Notes under the pieces: generated by a model
The model's database searches: none
What the model was told of the DNA's origin: nothing
Seen by the model: the letters and a program-made list of their open reading frames with translations, nothing else
Part shown: piece by piece, positions 1 to 11,345 of the stretch
How the letters are laid out: every line of letters begins with the position of its first letter
How positions within the stretch are numbered: position 1 is the first letter of the stretch
Position numbers and translations under genes: made by a program
NCBI GenBank assembly: GCA_905182985.1
Contig: CAJJDN010000055.1
Span: 462,344 to 526,343 of the forward strand
Length of the DNA stretch: 64,000 nt
Reading direction: 5' to 3'
Origin: Paramecium sonneborni
Taxonomy: Eukaryota; Ciliophora; Oligohymenophorea; Peniculida; Parameciidae

Positions 1-1495
1 TTTACTCTTTCTTTATAAAATCGTTTGAAATTTAAATAAAATAATCTTTAGAAATGACTTTCTTGATATCAAAATTAAAATTGTCAATATTAGATATAAT
101 TATATTGAAATTATTCAAAATATACAAATTATAACAATTAACTTAAAATTATAGATTATATTGACAGTATTTGAAATAATAAAAAATCTTTCTTCAAAAA
201 TAATTGCTATATCATTCAAACCCATTCAATTTAGATCCGATTAAATTATCTCTTGATAAATTAGTATTCTTGATCCTAAAATTTTCAAAAAAAATTGGTT
301 TGTAAGATCAATATTCATACCTAACAATTAATTTATTCTATTCGATTCATGCTAAATAATTTTTTCTTCAAAGATCATTAGATAAACTAAAAATTTAATA
401 AAATCTATGATCTTCTGCAATCTTATTGATTAGATCTGTTTTTGCCTATTAATAAATTTCATAAGAACAGTTTTCTTTACTAAACTTATTATCCTAAATA
501 TTTATTAAAATATCTGTGATTTTTAATTTTCTTTTTACTTTCAGCTTGAGAAAACATGCTTTTAAAAAGATATTCTCTAACAAGTTATATTAGATATCTG
601 GATAAAACATTTTTTTATTCATAACCATTTCTTTGAATAAGGCAATCAAAACTAGTTGTTTAAGTTCAATTAAGTGGTTAAATAACAATCAATACAGTTT
701 TTTAACAAAAGCACTAGTGAAAGGTGCCATGCATATCAAGTTAATAGCATTTTGAATATGATATGTGCAATTCTTGAAATTCTATCGCATTTGATCTTAA
801 ACAATGAATAAAAAAGTATCTTATGTATAAATCATTATAATTATTTGTCTTTTCTTGTAAATAAAGATAAGTCTTTGTTTCTTTAAAATATAACAAGAAA
901 AAAAAATTATTTATTATCTAAATTCTTACTAATTCCTTAAATCAGCTATTATGCTTTATATTTTGACTCTTAATGTCATTAAAAAGAAAGCCTTTAAGTA
1001 AGCTTTTTAACTTCTATATAGAGGCTATTTGATGGAATAAGTGTTAATCTTTCTAAACCAGTAAAGAGTAATAATAAAGTTTTTCATGTTCCTGTTGGTG
1101 GTTCTAATCGATATTAATTTAATTAATATACCATTCGTTCTATTTCATATAGTACTTTTTATAACACTTTCCATATCAATATTTTATACTTCAGAGGTTA
1201 TGGTTACTTCTTGCATATATTTGAATCTATTCAATTTTCTCGGTTTATTCAGATTCATCATTCAAAATAATTTTAAGTGGTTATTTACAGTGTCATTGAA
1301 ACCCGAATGGATTTTCATTTTTTTAATAAAATTTGGTGATAAAAAGGATTTTTATTGAAATAACAAATAGAAATTGAAATTATGAATAAAACTATTAGAT
1401 TTATTATTTTACTAAAAAGATATAAGGATATTGATATATGAATACAAAATGAATTCAATTATTGAAGAATATTAATTAATCTACATCTTGATCAT
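1..1495 (-). pseudogene. Decayed protein-coding gene, runs off the left edge
   Basis: On the minus strand a protein-like frame can be followed from a possible start near 1495 to the window edge, but it is broken. The first third (ATG at 1495 or 1486) reads about 60 codons to an in-frame TGA, continues, then changes frame near 1170 and 940-840. From 835 down to 1 a single frame is open except for six TGA codons with first bases at 691, 370, 349, 310, 214 and 196, all in register. I could not remove these with plausible 20-35 nt introns. The composition (Gln from TAA/TAG, Lys, Asn, Ile) is that of local coding DNA. I do not recognise the family. It starts about 50 nt downstream of the stop of the neighbouring minus-strand gene. 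A standard-code ORF on the plus strand at 1086-1358 is its shadow. Confidence 0.55.
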
Positions 1496-1545
1496 ATATA
1501 AATGTCAAAATTTATTCAAATTAAAAATGATTTATTATTTGATAA

Positions 1546-4500
1546 TCATAAAAAAATTTATCTTAATTCTACTTGTTTTTATTTTTAGGCAAGAATACTC
1601 TTATACTTATGTATTATATAATCTTTAGCTTTTGTGAAAATGATGTAACAATATTTAATTAATGGTGATAGTAATCCAAAACATAATATCGCTATTTGTA
1701 CAAAGCCTATAAGTATTTATTAATTATTTGTAATATATTTAACAAAGTCAGGATGATGAAAGAGACTTAAAAGTGTAAAAAATATTATTGGCATTTCAAA
1801 CCAAAAGATTACTATTTTATCAATTTTATTTTTTAATAGTTTGGCTAAAATAATTATTCCAAGATATATTGTATTGATTAATGCAATTATTATACATTAA
1901 ATAATTGAGTTATCTTATGCTTTAATTAAGAAAAAGAGGAATAACAATTTTTTTATAACTATCAAACCTTGATGTCTGTATATTTTTAGATTCTTTATTT
2001 TTTAATTCTTGGCAGCATTAGTCATATAAAATATTGAGATTGCAATAAGGAATAGCATAATCACAATACATAGAGGGATAGATAGTTAAGTTCTAAAGGA
2101 ATTTTAAGGTTTAGAATAAAGGTACAGGATAATTTTGAAAAGAACATCCCAACTATTAGCTAAAAGCCATATTATTAATCCATTTACTGAAAAAATTTTG
2201 CCTAAGCTGAGGATAAATTCATTTATTTAATAGAGAATAATAATGATTTAATCTAATATTTTCGATTTTTATTAACTAATATTAATCATTTAATTTGGAG
2301 TAAAGCATTTTTTATAAGATAATTTGACATAAACATAATAAAAAATAGCAAAAAATAAAAAAAGAACTATTTAACTAATTTGACTTTAAAAATTGATTAG
2401 TAAATCTGCATTTATTGAGTAAAAATAAAATTTTCCAAATGACTCTAAAAATTCTGAACCAAATATTTCTTAAAATAAATCTACTAAATTAAATTTAATT
2501 ATATATGTTTGAAATGAAATGAGTTCTGATGATTCAAAATATATAAAGATATTTTCTGGAAAAGGAATATTGATAAATCTGAGATACGATTAATATTGTA
2601 AAGAGTCTAAAACTTCAAAACAATCTGTTGGGTTACCAGATAATAAAATTATAAATGCTGAAACACCAAGTATAATAAGCATTATTGTGTTGAATTTGTT
2701 TGTTTTTTAAGAAACCTCTTTTTATACTTTGCTCAATACAATAGGATTAACCAATTGTATTTAAAGCTCTTTATTTAAAATTTGTAAATCAAAATTATTA
2801 ACCAATGTAATATTAAAGTAAATGTGAAAAATTAGTTCAACTTCTAATTAATTAAGTAGTTCAATAGTAAATAAGTACTAAATATGATTCAGTTCTTAAA
2901 AAGTTGGTTCACCTTAAACATTAAAAGTTATGTTGTAATTTAAGGGATTAACATTTACAATGGAAGTATTTAGATTCTTGGTTAGGTTTTCCTGACTTTC
3001 TTTTAATCTTACTTTTTGAGAACTTATCATTAAAATATATTGCTTATTAAAAGTGATATTTAAAAATTGTAGTTATAAATTTGGATTATTAATTTAAAAA
3101 CATAAACTTCTTTACTTTTCGTCAATTATACAGTTCCAAAATATTTCTATTTAACATATTTCTGAGCATCCATCGTCAGGTAATATATTTCCATCATCAC
3201 ACATTTCATTAAATGTCTTTATTCCGTTCCCACACTTTTCTTAACATTTGTTATTGTCTAATTAATAACCATTTTCACAATTAATACATTAACCATCAAT
3301 GCAATTTTAACAATTAAGTGAACATGAATATTAGCATTTAAAACATCCATCAAAAGGTTCATTATTTTCATCATCACATTATTCATCTGAAGCCACAATT
3401 TCATCCCCACAAATAGATAAGCATTTGTTTTCAATCAAATAAAATCCAAAATTACATGTCTATATTTGAATTTCTTCCAAATAATATTATAAACATGTTC
3501 CATCTAGACAATCGATACAATTTTGTTAACATTAATATTAACATTCAAAACATCCATCATATGGAATATTATTTCCATCATCGCATTATTCAAAATCCTA
3601 AATTATTCCATCCCCACATATAGCAAGACTATTTTAGATGCAATTATTATTAATCAATTAAAATAAAGTATTGCATATTAGACATAAACCATATTAACAT
3701 TTGGTACAATTTAAAGGGCATGAGAATTGACAATCATAACAACCATCAAAAGGAATTTAATTGAAATCATCACATTCTTCAAATCCAACAATTTTACCAT
3801 CCCCACAATAACTATTACAATTATTATTTAAAGGATCATACAACCAATTTTCATCACATTCCAGACATTGACCTTTTATACAACTACTACAACCTTCATT
3901 ACAATCAAATTGTTAATTGAAACAACCATCAAATGCATAAATATTCTTATCATTACAAATTACTATTTCCTCTTCTTTTAGTGCATCAGTAAATATTTCA
4001 AAGTCTAAGATTCCAAAATAAGGATTCATAGAATAATGATCACTAGATGATATTATTATTGATATAAGTAGATTAGTGATATTATGTTGAAATTAATCAT
4101 CTAAAGTAGTAATCCATTAATATTACCCACACATTAAATTTATATGATTAAAAGGATTATAATTATCAATTCCATAAGATATTTACTATTAATTTAATTA
4201 CAAATACAGGTAATACTATAATATATCTCCTACAAAAATTATCTTGAATCTTAATCTAATTTTTTAATGAGCTTTTTAGATAATTAAACGATATTAAATT
4301 TCATCAAAAATAGTAAATTATCCTAAAAATTATAATCCTAGATATTAATAAAGTAAGATTTACTTCCACAACTTTTCTTTCCATTAAAATATTCATTATT
4401 TTTAAACCACCCTTCCACAAATAATTGACTTTTTTCTTCATAAATGCTGTCTAAATACCTCCAATCATTACAAGTACCAGAATCATTACAAGAATGACAA

Positions 4501-5061
4501 AATGGAGGGCATTGAAAGACATATAATTCAAAATTAGTAATTCCCCAAAAAGGTGGATCTATATAAGCTCGAAAAATTTATATTTAAAGAGTTGAACTGG
4601 AATGAAATATGGAAGTAAAAATTCTGTATATACTAATTTAATTATTATTGCATTAATAGAATTGATTCCTTTAATAATAACTTTAAGTCCACTATTCATC
4701 TAAATATAAGACTTGTTCAAAAGCATATAATGAATTATCATAGATATCATAGCTTAATTCAACCATGTAATGAGGAGGAAGATAAAAGGTTTTTGCAATT
4801 ACTATATTTCCTATTCCACCAAAAATATTTTGGTCCCAACATTCGAAAATTAAATCAGAACTTAATTCTATTGAATCTTCAAATATCATCCAATCTAATC
4901 TATCATTTATATTTACCTTCTTAAGATGTAAATTCTGTTTTATATATTAAATTCTAACATTTCACATCTTGAACTCTTATTAACATAGCCAAACAAAAAA
5001 TAACAAACCTACAAAAGGTTCTAGGATTTTCAAATATAGGCAATTCAGAAACAATAATCAT
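1546..5061 (-). CDS. Large cysteine-rich repeat membrane protein (DUF4215-type repeats, C-terminal TM region)
   Basis: Start ATG at 5061, stop TGA at 1548-1546, with at least two introns (22 nt near 4890-4912, about 26 nt near 4340-4365), giving about 1155 aa. The N-terminus has a hydrophobic, signal-like segment. An extracellular-type domain with many aromatic residues follows. Between about 3160 and 3970 there are at least five Cys repeats of the form C-D-D-x-N-x4-D-G-C-x2-C, the DUF4215 'Cys-rich repeat' pattern common in large ciliate surface proteins. The C-terminal third (about 1550-3100) carries several hydrophobic segments, so the protein probably has an extracellular repeat region and a polytopic membrane C-terminus. 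Related ciliate proteins have no assigned function. The repeat pattern is clear; the exact intron set is not. Confidence 0.8.
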
Positions 5062-6322
5062 AATATTTTAATAATTATCATGAGAGGTCTATATAGATTC
5101 TTATATTCTAAAATAATATTATAAGTCTATATATTTTTATATATGTGATACGTATTAAAAAATCATTTGGTTGAGCTTTCATAATTACAAAAAATCATCG
5201 ATATGTTTTTTATTCAACTTATGGGAAAGAGATTCTTATTTTTCAGCTACGCATGCTTTTACTATTCCTATCAATGCTTTAATCTATTAGTTTAATTTTT
5301 CAAAGAAATTCCCCAATATAAATTATTTGGAACTACAATAATTGAAATTTGTCAAGCTTCTGAACGTTTTTAAGAAAAAATTGATGGCCTTCAAAAGGGC
5401 TGCTGAAAGAATTTCATAATTTGACAATTTTAATAAAAAATATTTTTCATTCCATATAATTATAAAAATTTTTAAAATGAAAACAAAAAAATTAATTAAT
5501 GAAAAATATTAATACTAAGTTTATAATAAGAATATTACTTTAAAATATATATAATAAAAACTGAAATGATTAATATATATATCTACAGATATTTCGATTA
5601 AAGTCTAATTAATGACTATAAAAAATAAATTAATACTTAGTTGTCTTCTTTAATTGATAAATTATTTCATAAAAAAGCAGAGCTTGAATTATTGATAATT
5701 TTTAGCAATCTATTATTACAGCATTCAATCATATTTATATATATAAAAATAATACTTCCCTAATAAAACCCTATTAGGTTCTAACGTTCTAATTAGGTTA
5801 TAATTAATAAACTATCATTTTGATCAAAATAATAATATAGCAAATATTAGTTGGTTCACTTTTAATTGACTTTACATTATTAACTGACAAAATAATACTT
5901 TAAAATTAATGAATCTTATTGAAGGGCTTTTGATATATAAATTAAAATTGATTAATTTAAACTTATAATCATAAGAAAACAAATGTTTTTCTTGTAGTTA
6001 GATTTTCTAATAAACAAAAAAGTACAAATCTAAACAACATGTATGTTAATTATAAGTATCTATTATTTCAATTAAATTAGTGATAAACAAAAAAAATTTA
6101 CAATACTTTTATTAAATCAACGTCAATTTATTTATCATTATTAGAGGACCTAATTAAAATATTTCTTAAAATTTCAGATAATATCTTAACTTAAAATTGT
6201 TATTTGATATCTTATACTTGGTTAAAATAAATACATATTTCTTTATGTAATTAAATTATTCTAAAAATTTTAAATTTCATAATTATTTATTATAGAATTT
6301 TTCATAGAATCAATAAAAAAAA
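5062..6322. other. Intergenic, no supported gene
   Basis: This 1.26-kb stretch separates divergent genes, so it should hold two promoters. A 67-codon plus-strand frame at 5203-5406 is open in the ciliate code, but it is short, lacks domain features and is within chance expectation for this base composition. The rest is very AT-rich, with no tRNA or long coding frame that I could see. Confidence 0.5.
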
Positions 6323-7670
6323 ATGAGAACTAATATAAATATTGGTTAAAAGAGAGACAGATCTAACATATAGCCGAATAACTTTGGAAATATATTGATA
6401 ACGACAGATAAATCTTTCTATTTTGCAGGTGAAATTATATCTGGTATTATCAAATAAATAATTATGTAGGAAATATTTATTTTAAAGTTACTTAAGATGG
6501 ATTACCAGGATGCATTCTTTATTTGGGTGTCATAGGTAAAGAGAAAAATGAATGGTCCGAAACAACATATCATACTGAAAGAGAAACTAAGACTGATTAG
6601 AATGGTAATTAATTAATAACTGAAACAAATACTAATAAGACTGAGAATTATAAAGGAAAGACTTGTATATATTAACATAAAGTGGAATTACACAATTTTG
6701 AAAGTGATATATAACCTTTAGGTGACTTTGTTTTTCCTTTTTAATTTTAACTTAGTTCTAGTCTTCCTAGTTCATATTATGAAGAAGATAGAGCACAGAT
6801 ATCTTACAAAGTGAAGGCTCTTGTTCAATATAAAAAATCTTAAATACTATTTATTAAGCACAGTCAAAAACTCATAATTCAAGAAACTTTAAGAAATTAT
6901 TAAAAATCTCTGACTTAAGAACTTTAGGTAACCTCTTTGAATTTCTGTTTCATTAAAAATGGAGTATTGAATTATTTTTATGTTTAGCCTTGTTATGTCA
7001 AATGTAGTATTAATAAATTTCACTTTATGCCAGGAGAAAAAGTATATTTGAGTTTAGATATCGATAACTCTAGGTTTGATAAACCAATTAATAAATTAGC
7101 TATAAAATTATACCATAAATTAGAATTATGTGATAATAAAGGCAACTAAACTTCTTATACCTCATTAGAAGGAAACTATTAAAATAAAGGAGTTGAAGCA
7201 AGGGGTAAGTACTCAAACAATTGTTGGATTGTTTTGAGCAAAGATTTATTACCAACAGCAATAGGTAAATTAATTGAATCACGTTACTGGTTATAAATTG
7301 AAGCCATAAGTATTATAATATTTTATTTCTAGCTGATGATTGTTGCTCTTGTTGTTGTAATTTTTGTTAAAATTGTGGCTAAGACTGTAGAAGTGATTGT
7401 CCTTGTTGTTGCTGTCCTAGTAATCCAAAATAATCTAACTTAATTGCTTTCCCTATTTAGATTATTAGGCCTGCCTTTGAAGGGAATGGTTAATTTTTAT
7501 AAGAACCTTCTGATTAGAAACCCTAAGTATTTTAAACCTAAAAAGTTTATCTAACAAATCTAAATAAGTAAGAACAAAATTAAAATGTTGTAAAATATAA
7601 AATTAAGTAGATATTGAGTAATACAGGATTATAAATTTAGCAAATGCAGGATTCTGTGATGTCGGAATGA
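6323..7670 (+). CDS. Arrestin-like protein with C-terminal cysteine cluster
   Basis: ATG 6323, TGA 7668-7670. Introns of 26 nt (near 6442-6467) and 23 nt (7310-7332) give 432 aa. The N-lobe begins with the arrestin signature of a ligand strand followed by Y-F-A-G-E-x-I-S-G. Near residue 130 the family's F-P-F...L-P-S-S-Y strand is present, and a second lobe follows (M-P-G-E-K-V). Alpha-arrestin relatives act as adaptors in endocytosis and ubiquitination of membrane proteins. Unusually, right after the second intron (7333-7425) the protein has about 14 Cys in 30 residues, mostly in CC and CCC runs, followed by a Gln-rich tail of about 90 residues. Runs like this are often palmitoylated, which would tether the adaptor to membrane (inference); metal binding is an alternative. 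Confidence 0.8.
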
Positions 7671-7851
7671 TTATTTTATCATATAAAAATAAAGTTTGGT
7701 TCAAAAAAATAATATCTATTTCTTCTTTCTTTTCTTGAATTTAAATAAATATTAAATCTAGAAAAAAGTTAAAAATATTTATTTATATTTATAGTTTAAA
7801 TATAATATTAAAAGTTACTATTCCAAAATCAATGAGCACTAATCTAAAATT

Positions 7852-8250
7852 TGATAATAAATACAATTATTTAAATAATATTTCACTCAATCAAAACATT
7901 TCGAGCCTTTTAAATTATTTGTTACTAAATTAATATAATATTCTACTTAACTGATTCAAGAAGATGAGATGATCAAAGAATTCTTAATGAATTAAATTAT
8001 GGTAAAAAAAGGAAGCAACTAAAATTATTTAAATGCTGTGAGATATTTTCAATTTAATTCCTTATTATCTATATATAACTCATCCTCTTAAGATGAATAA
8101 TAAAATTTACAGAATAATAAAAAAGTTTAGTCTAATAATGGTTATATATTTTATAGAATTATTTATAATTCGTTTATATATTTATTTGGATTAAGAGCAA
8201 ATCTAATAAGAGAGATAATAAATCACTATGACTCAAAATTTATAAAATGA
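7852..8250 (+). pseudogene. Otubain-like (peptidase C65) relic
   Basis: A plus-strand frame is open from just after a TGA near 7851 to TGA 8248-8250, with its first in-frame ATG at 7969. Near the end it reads N-G-Y-I-F-Y-R-I, which resembles the otubain active-site segment D-G-N-C-F-Y-R-A. The catalytic Cys and preceding Asp are lost, and no downstream half of the peptidase fold follows. Upstream sequence (ATG at 7831) is coding-like in a different frame. I read this as a truncated, decayed copy of an otubain-type deubiquitinase gene, a family that is multi-copy in Paramecium. The rest of 7671-8693 holds nothing I can identify. The family match rests on one short motif. Confidence 0.35.
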
Positions 8251-8693
8251 CTTTATCAATTTAAAACTTATATTTTTTTCTTTTCTAATTTTTCTGAGGT
8301 AGAAAATTTAACAACATATAAATTATGAATTACAAACTTTTTTTTTTATAATTTCTAAATTTAATAATCCCAAGTTTTTTCTAGGTAAATTTGTTGTCTT
8401 AGTAAATGTAAAACTTTGATTAATTGTAGATAACAATAAGTTAAAAGTAAAAAAAAACAATCTTGAAAAATAAAGGCAAAAGAAATTTTTGATAAAAGTA
8501 CTTTATTAATTTATAATACTCGACTTGTTAAATTTGAGGAAATACTTTTTTAATAGATTAATATTTGAACTTAATGAAACATAATAAAGTAATAATGTTT
8601 CTATAAAAATATGAAGAGATATATTACTTACATATTTTATGAGCATTTATATAGAATTAGAATTTAATTTTCAATATTATTGATTTTAATAAA

Positions 8694-9188
8694 ATGTAAA
8701 TTCCTAATAACAATAGTAATCCTTATGCTCAATATTAGTATCCATAATAATAAGGTCAGGTGTAATATAAATAAGCATATCCTTAATAATATTAATAATA
8801 ATATCCTGGATAATAAATTGCACAATAATAATATGTATGTTAAGGAAAATAACAAAAACCGGTTGTTCCTCCAAAGAAACCTGGTCTTTTTTCTTTTGAA
8901 CCAGGAAGCAATAAGGAATTAGATGATGCTTTAAATAGTATTGATACAATGTATAATGATATGTTTGATACCGTGGATAATTAAAAAATGAGATAAGAAG
9001 AGGGTAATTTTAGATATTATATAATAGGTTAAGATAAATAGGAAGAATATTGTATGGGTATTCCAATAGATTAGAATAATTATGGTTAATAAAATTAGTC
9101 AAATCAAGTATAGAATGGTTTTGGTAATATTTGTCAAGATCCAGAGAAATGGAATTATTATAATGGTAATCGTAATTCATTTTATTGA
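8694..9188 (+). CDS. Small Gln/Tyr-rich protein, function unknown
   Basis: Intronless, 164 aa, ATG 8694, TGA 9186-9188. The first 60 residues are dominated by Gln, Tyr and Pro. Nearly all Gln are TAA, so the DNA looks like a TAA/TAT microsatellite and would appear full of stops in the standard code. A conserved-looking core follows (S-F-E-P-G-S-N-K-E-L-D-D-A-L), acidic and probably helical, then an Asn/Gln-rich end. The low-complexity N-terminus resembles prion-like or RNA-granule proteins, but nothing specific supports that. It lies 103 nt upstream of the phosducin-like gene on the same strand. Confidence 0.65.
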
Positions 9189-9291
9189 TATATGAATATA
9201 AATATATATATGTATTATTTTATATTGAATATTACTTATAATAATGTATATGTTTATATAATATGGATAAAATAATAAAAATAAATAATTA

Positions 9292-10055
9292 ATGGCTAAT
9301 GGTGTAACAACAGAATGGGAGGATATTCATGTAAAACATGGAAATTATGTGGAAAGAGAGAAAGTAACAAGCTTAAAAGAAACATATTAATAAGCAATTT
9401 CTAAGTTGGAAGAAAAATAAGATAGTGATGATGATTTTTTTGATGATGATGAATTTACTAAATAATATAAAGCATAAAGGTTTTATGTGATATTTATAAG
9501 TATTATAGACTTTAATAAATGATGGAATAAGCTTAAAAGAAACTCTATGGAGAAGTATATGAGATATCTAGAGATGAATATGTTAAATAAGTAACTGAAG
9601 CATCAAAGGATAGATTTGTTGTGTTATCTCTTTATTAAGATTATATTGTTGAATCTTTGAAACTCAATGAAGTATTGAATGAATTAGCCAAATAATATAA
9701 AGAAATTAAATTTGTAAAGATGGTAGCAACTAAATGTATTGAAAACTTTCCAGATGATTAATGTCCTTGTTTTATCATATATAAAGATACAAAAGCAGTT
9801 TCAAATATTCCATTTATTCATAAACTAAGAAAAATTACATATGCATCAATTGAAGACTTGCTTATTAGTCAAGGTTTTCATTTAAATTTATTATTTTTAG
9901 GAGTTCTTCCAAAACCAGTAGATGAAGATGAATAATATGAAGAAATTAAAGATAAACTTAAAAATCCATACAAAACTAATAATGTTAAAGATGTAGATGA
10001 TGAAATTAATGATAGAGAATATTCTCATCAAGTTAATTTCTAAAAACCTAAATGA
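9292..10055 (+). CDS. Phosducin-like protein, PhLP2/PDCL3 type
   Basis: ATG 9292, TGA 10053-10055. Introns of 29 nt (near 9480-9508) and 27 nt (near 9875-9901) give 235 aa. The N-terminus (W-E-D-I-H-V-K-H-G) and the Y-G-E-V-x-E-I-S-x-x-x-Y-V segment match the PhLP2 group. A thioredoxin-like domain follows, ending in the family's lysine- and acidic-rich C-terminus. PhLP2 proteins work with the CCT/TRiC chaperonin in folding actin, tubulin and other clients in the cytosol. The N-terminus contains an acidic run (D-S-D-D-D-F-F-D-D-D-E). The gene is complete, and the start is fixed because the nearest upstream ATG is out of frame. Confidence 0.85.
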
Positions 10056-10313
10056 ATTTATATATGTATTTTAGGGAATTTAATTATTAATTAATTTTAT
10101 TAATTATATATCAATACTTCAATAAATTACACATTCCTTTCTATTTCATTTGATTATCTTACTTAATAGAGTAAATCTCTATATTTACAATTACTATATA
10201 TTACTAATTATACAAAATACTATCTCTTATATAATTGATTGATTCATATTATTGACCAATATATATATTTAAGAGCATTTACCGCCAATTTGAAATTTTT
10301 ATAAATTAAAAAA

Positions 10314-11138
10314 ATGTAAAATTCAAAAAGGAAGCAAATGTTTTGCAATCAATTCGATTTATTTAAAGATAAGAAATTTAAGTAAATTCCATCATTAAAA
10401 GTATATTTTATATGAACTTTTAAATAGCTAGTTAAAGTAGATAAGCCTAATTATTAAGAATAAATATTTAATGAATCAAGTGCAGAAGATATTTTTGAAC
10501 AAATGGGAAACAAAGTAACTGATTAAGATTAATAAAAAAATACAAATCAAGAATCTAATAATATTAAAAATGATGATTGGAAATCCTATTATAATTCAAG
10601 ATTGAAAGAAATTAAAATAGAGAGACCTGAACTAAATCATAATTAAATGACACAGTTAATATCAGAAGAATGGAAGTTTTTTAAAAAATAATTTAAAAAA
10701 GTGCCTTAATCTACAAATTAAGATGATTAAGTATTAATTAAGAGGAAGTTAAAATAAAATAAGGAAAATTTTAAATTTTGTTAAGAAAAACTAATAGAAA
10801 AATAAGAAGAATCTGATGATGGAGAACTTGATTTTAATCCTTTTGAATGTGCCAAATTTATTGAAGATTTAAAATAAAAGAAATTTAAATTAGTTATAAA
10901 TGATATGACATATGAATTATAAGGAAATGCTATTATAGAGGCAGTACATAATGATTCAGTCTTAATCTATTTGAGTGAAAATAATAATAATAATAATAAT
11001 AATACAAATACAGCTTACGGAACTCCAAATGAAAAAGTAAATGCTAATATTGAGGATATAGGAAGTGATAGTGAATAGAGCATTTGTAAAGGAAATGATG
11101 ATTTTATTTTGTAAAACAATATTAGATCATATTTATGA
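10314..11138 (+). CDS. HMG-box-like protein, function uncertain
   Basis: ATG 10314, TGA 11136-11138, one 27-nt intron near 10400-10426, 265 aa. Residues about 95-140 read Y-Y-N-S-R...I-K-x-E-R-P-E-L...Q-L-I-S-E-E-W-K-F-F, the spacing seen in HMG boxes (P-E-L...ISEEWK). The rest is charged and Gln/Lys-rich, with a run of about eight Asn encoded by an AAT microsatellite near 10981-11003. HMG-box proteins bind and bend DNA in chromatin; here the box is divergent and its first helix is poorly recognisable. The protein may instead be a nuclear protein with a chance resemblance. Confidence 0.55.
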
Positions 11139-11345
11139 TCACAATAACAAACTCTATCATTATTATAAACAAATTATTACTGTAGCATCCTAATTTGAAA
11201 TTAAATAGCTCTAAAAATTATTTAATTTATTGAACTAATGTACATATATTGATATCACTTTCTAAATGATATTTAATTATTGCAAAACATATCAAAATAT
11301 TATGAATATTATACAATTTAAACTAAATTGATTTATATATAAAAT

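Noticed and set aside
1086..1358. Plus-strand 90-codon hydrophobic frame without TAA or TAG
   Set aside because: Lack of TAA/TAG is no sign of coding in this genome. The minus strand of the same stretch has the codon pattern of neighbouring genes and belongs to the left-edge pseudogene.
5203..5406. 67-codon plus-strand frame starting with ATG
   Set aside because: TGA-free frames of this length are expected by chance at this AT content; no domain, no intron context, no neighbour link.
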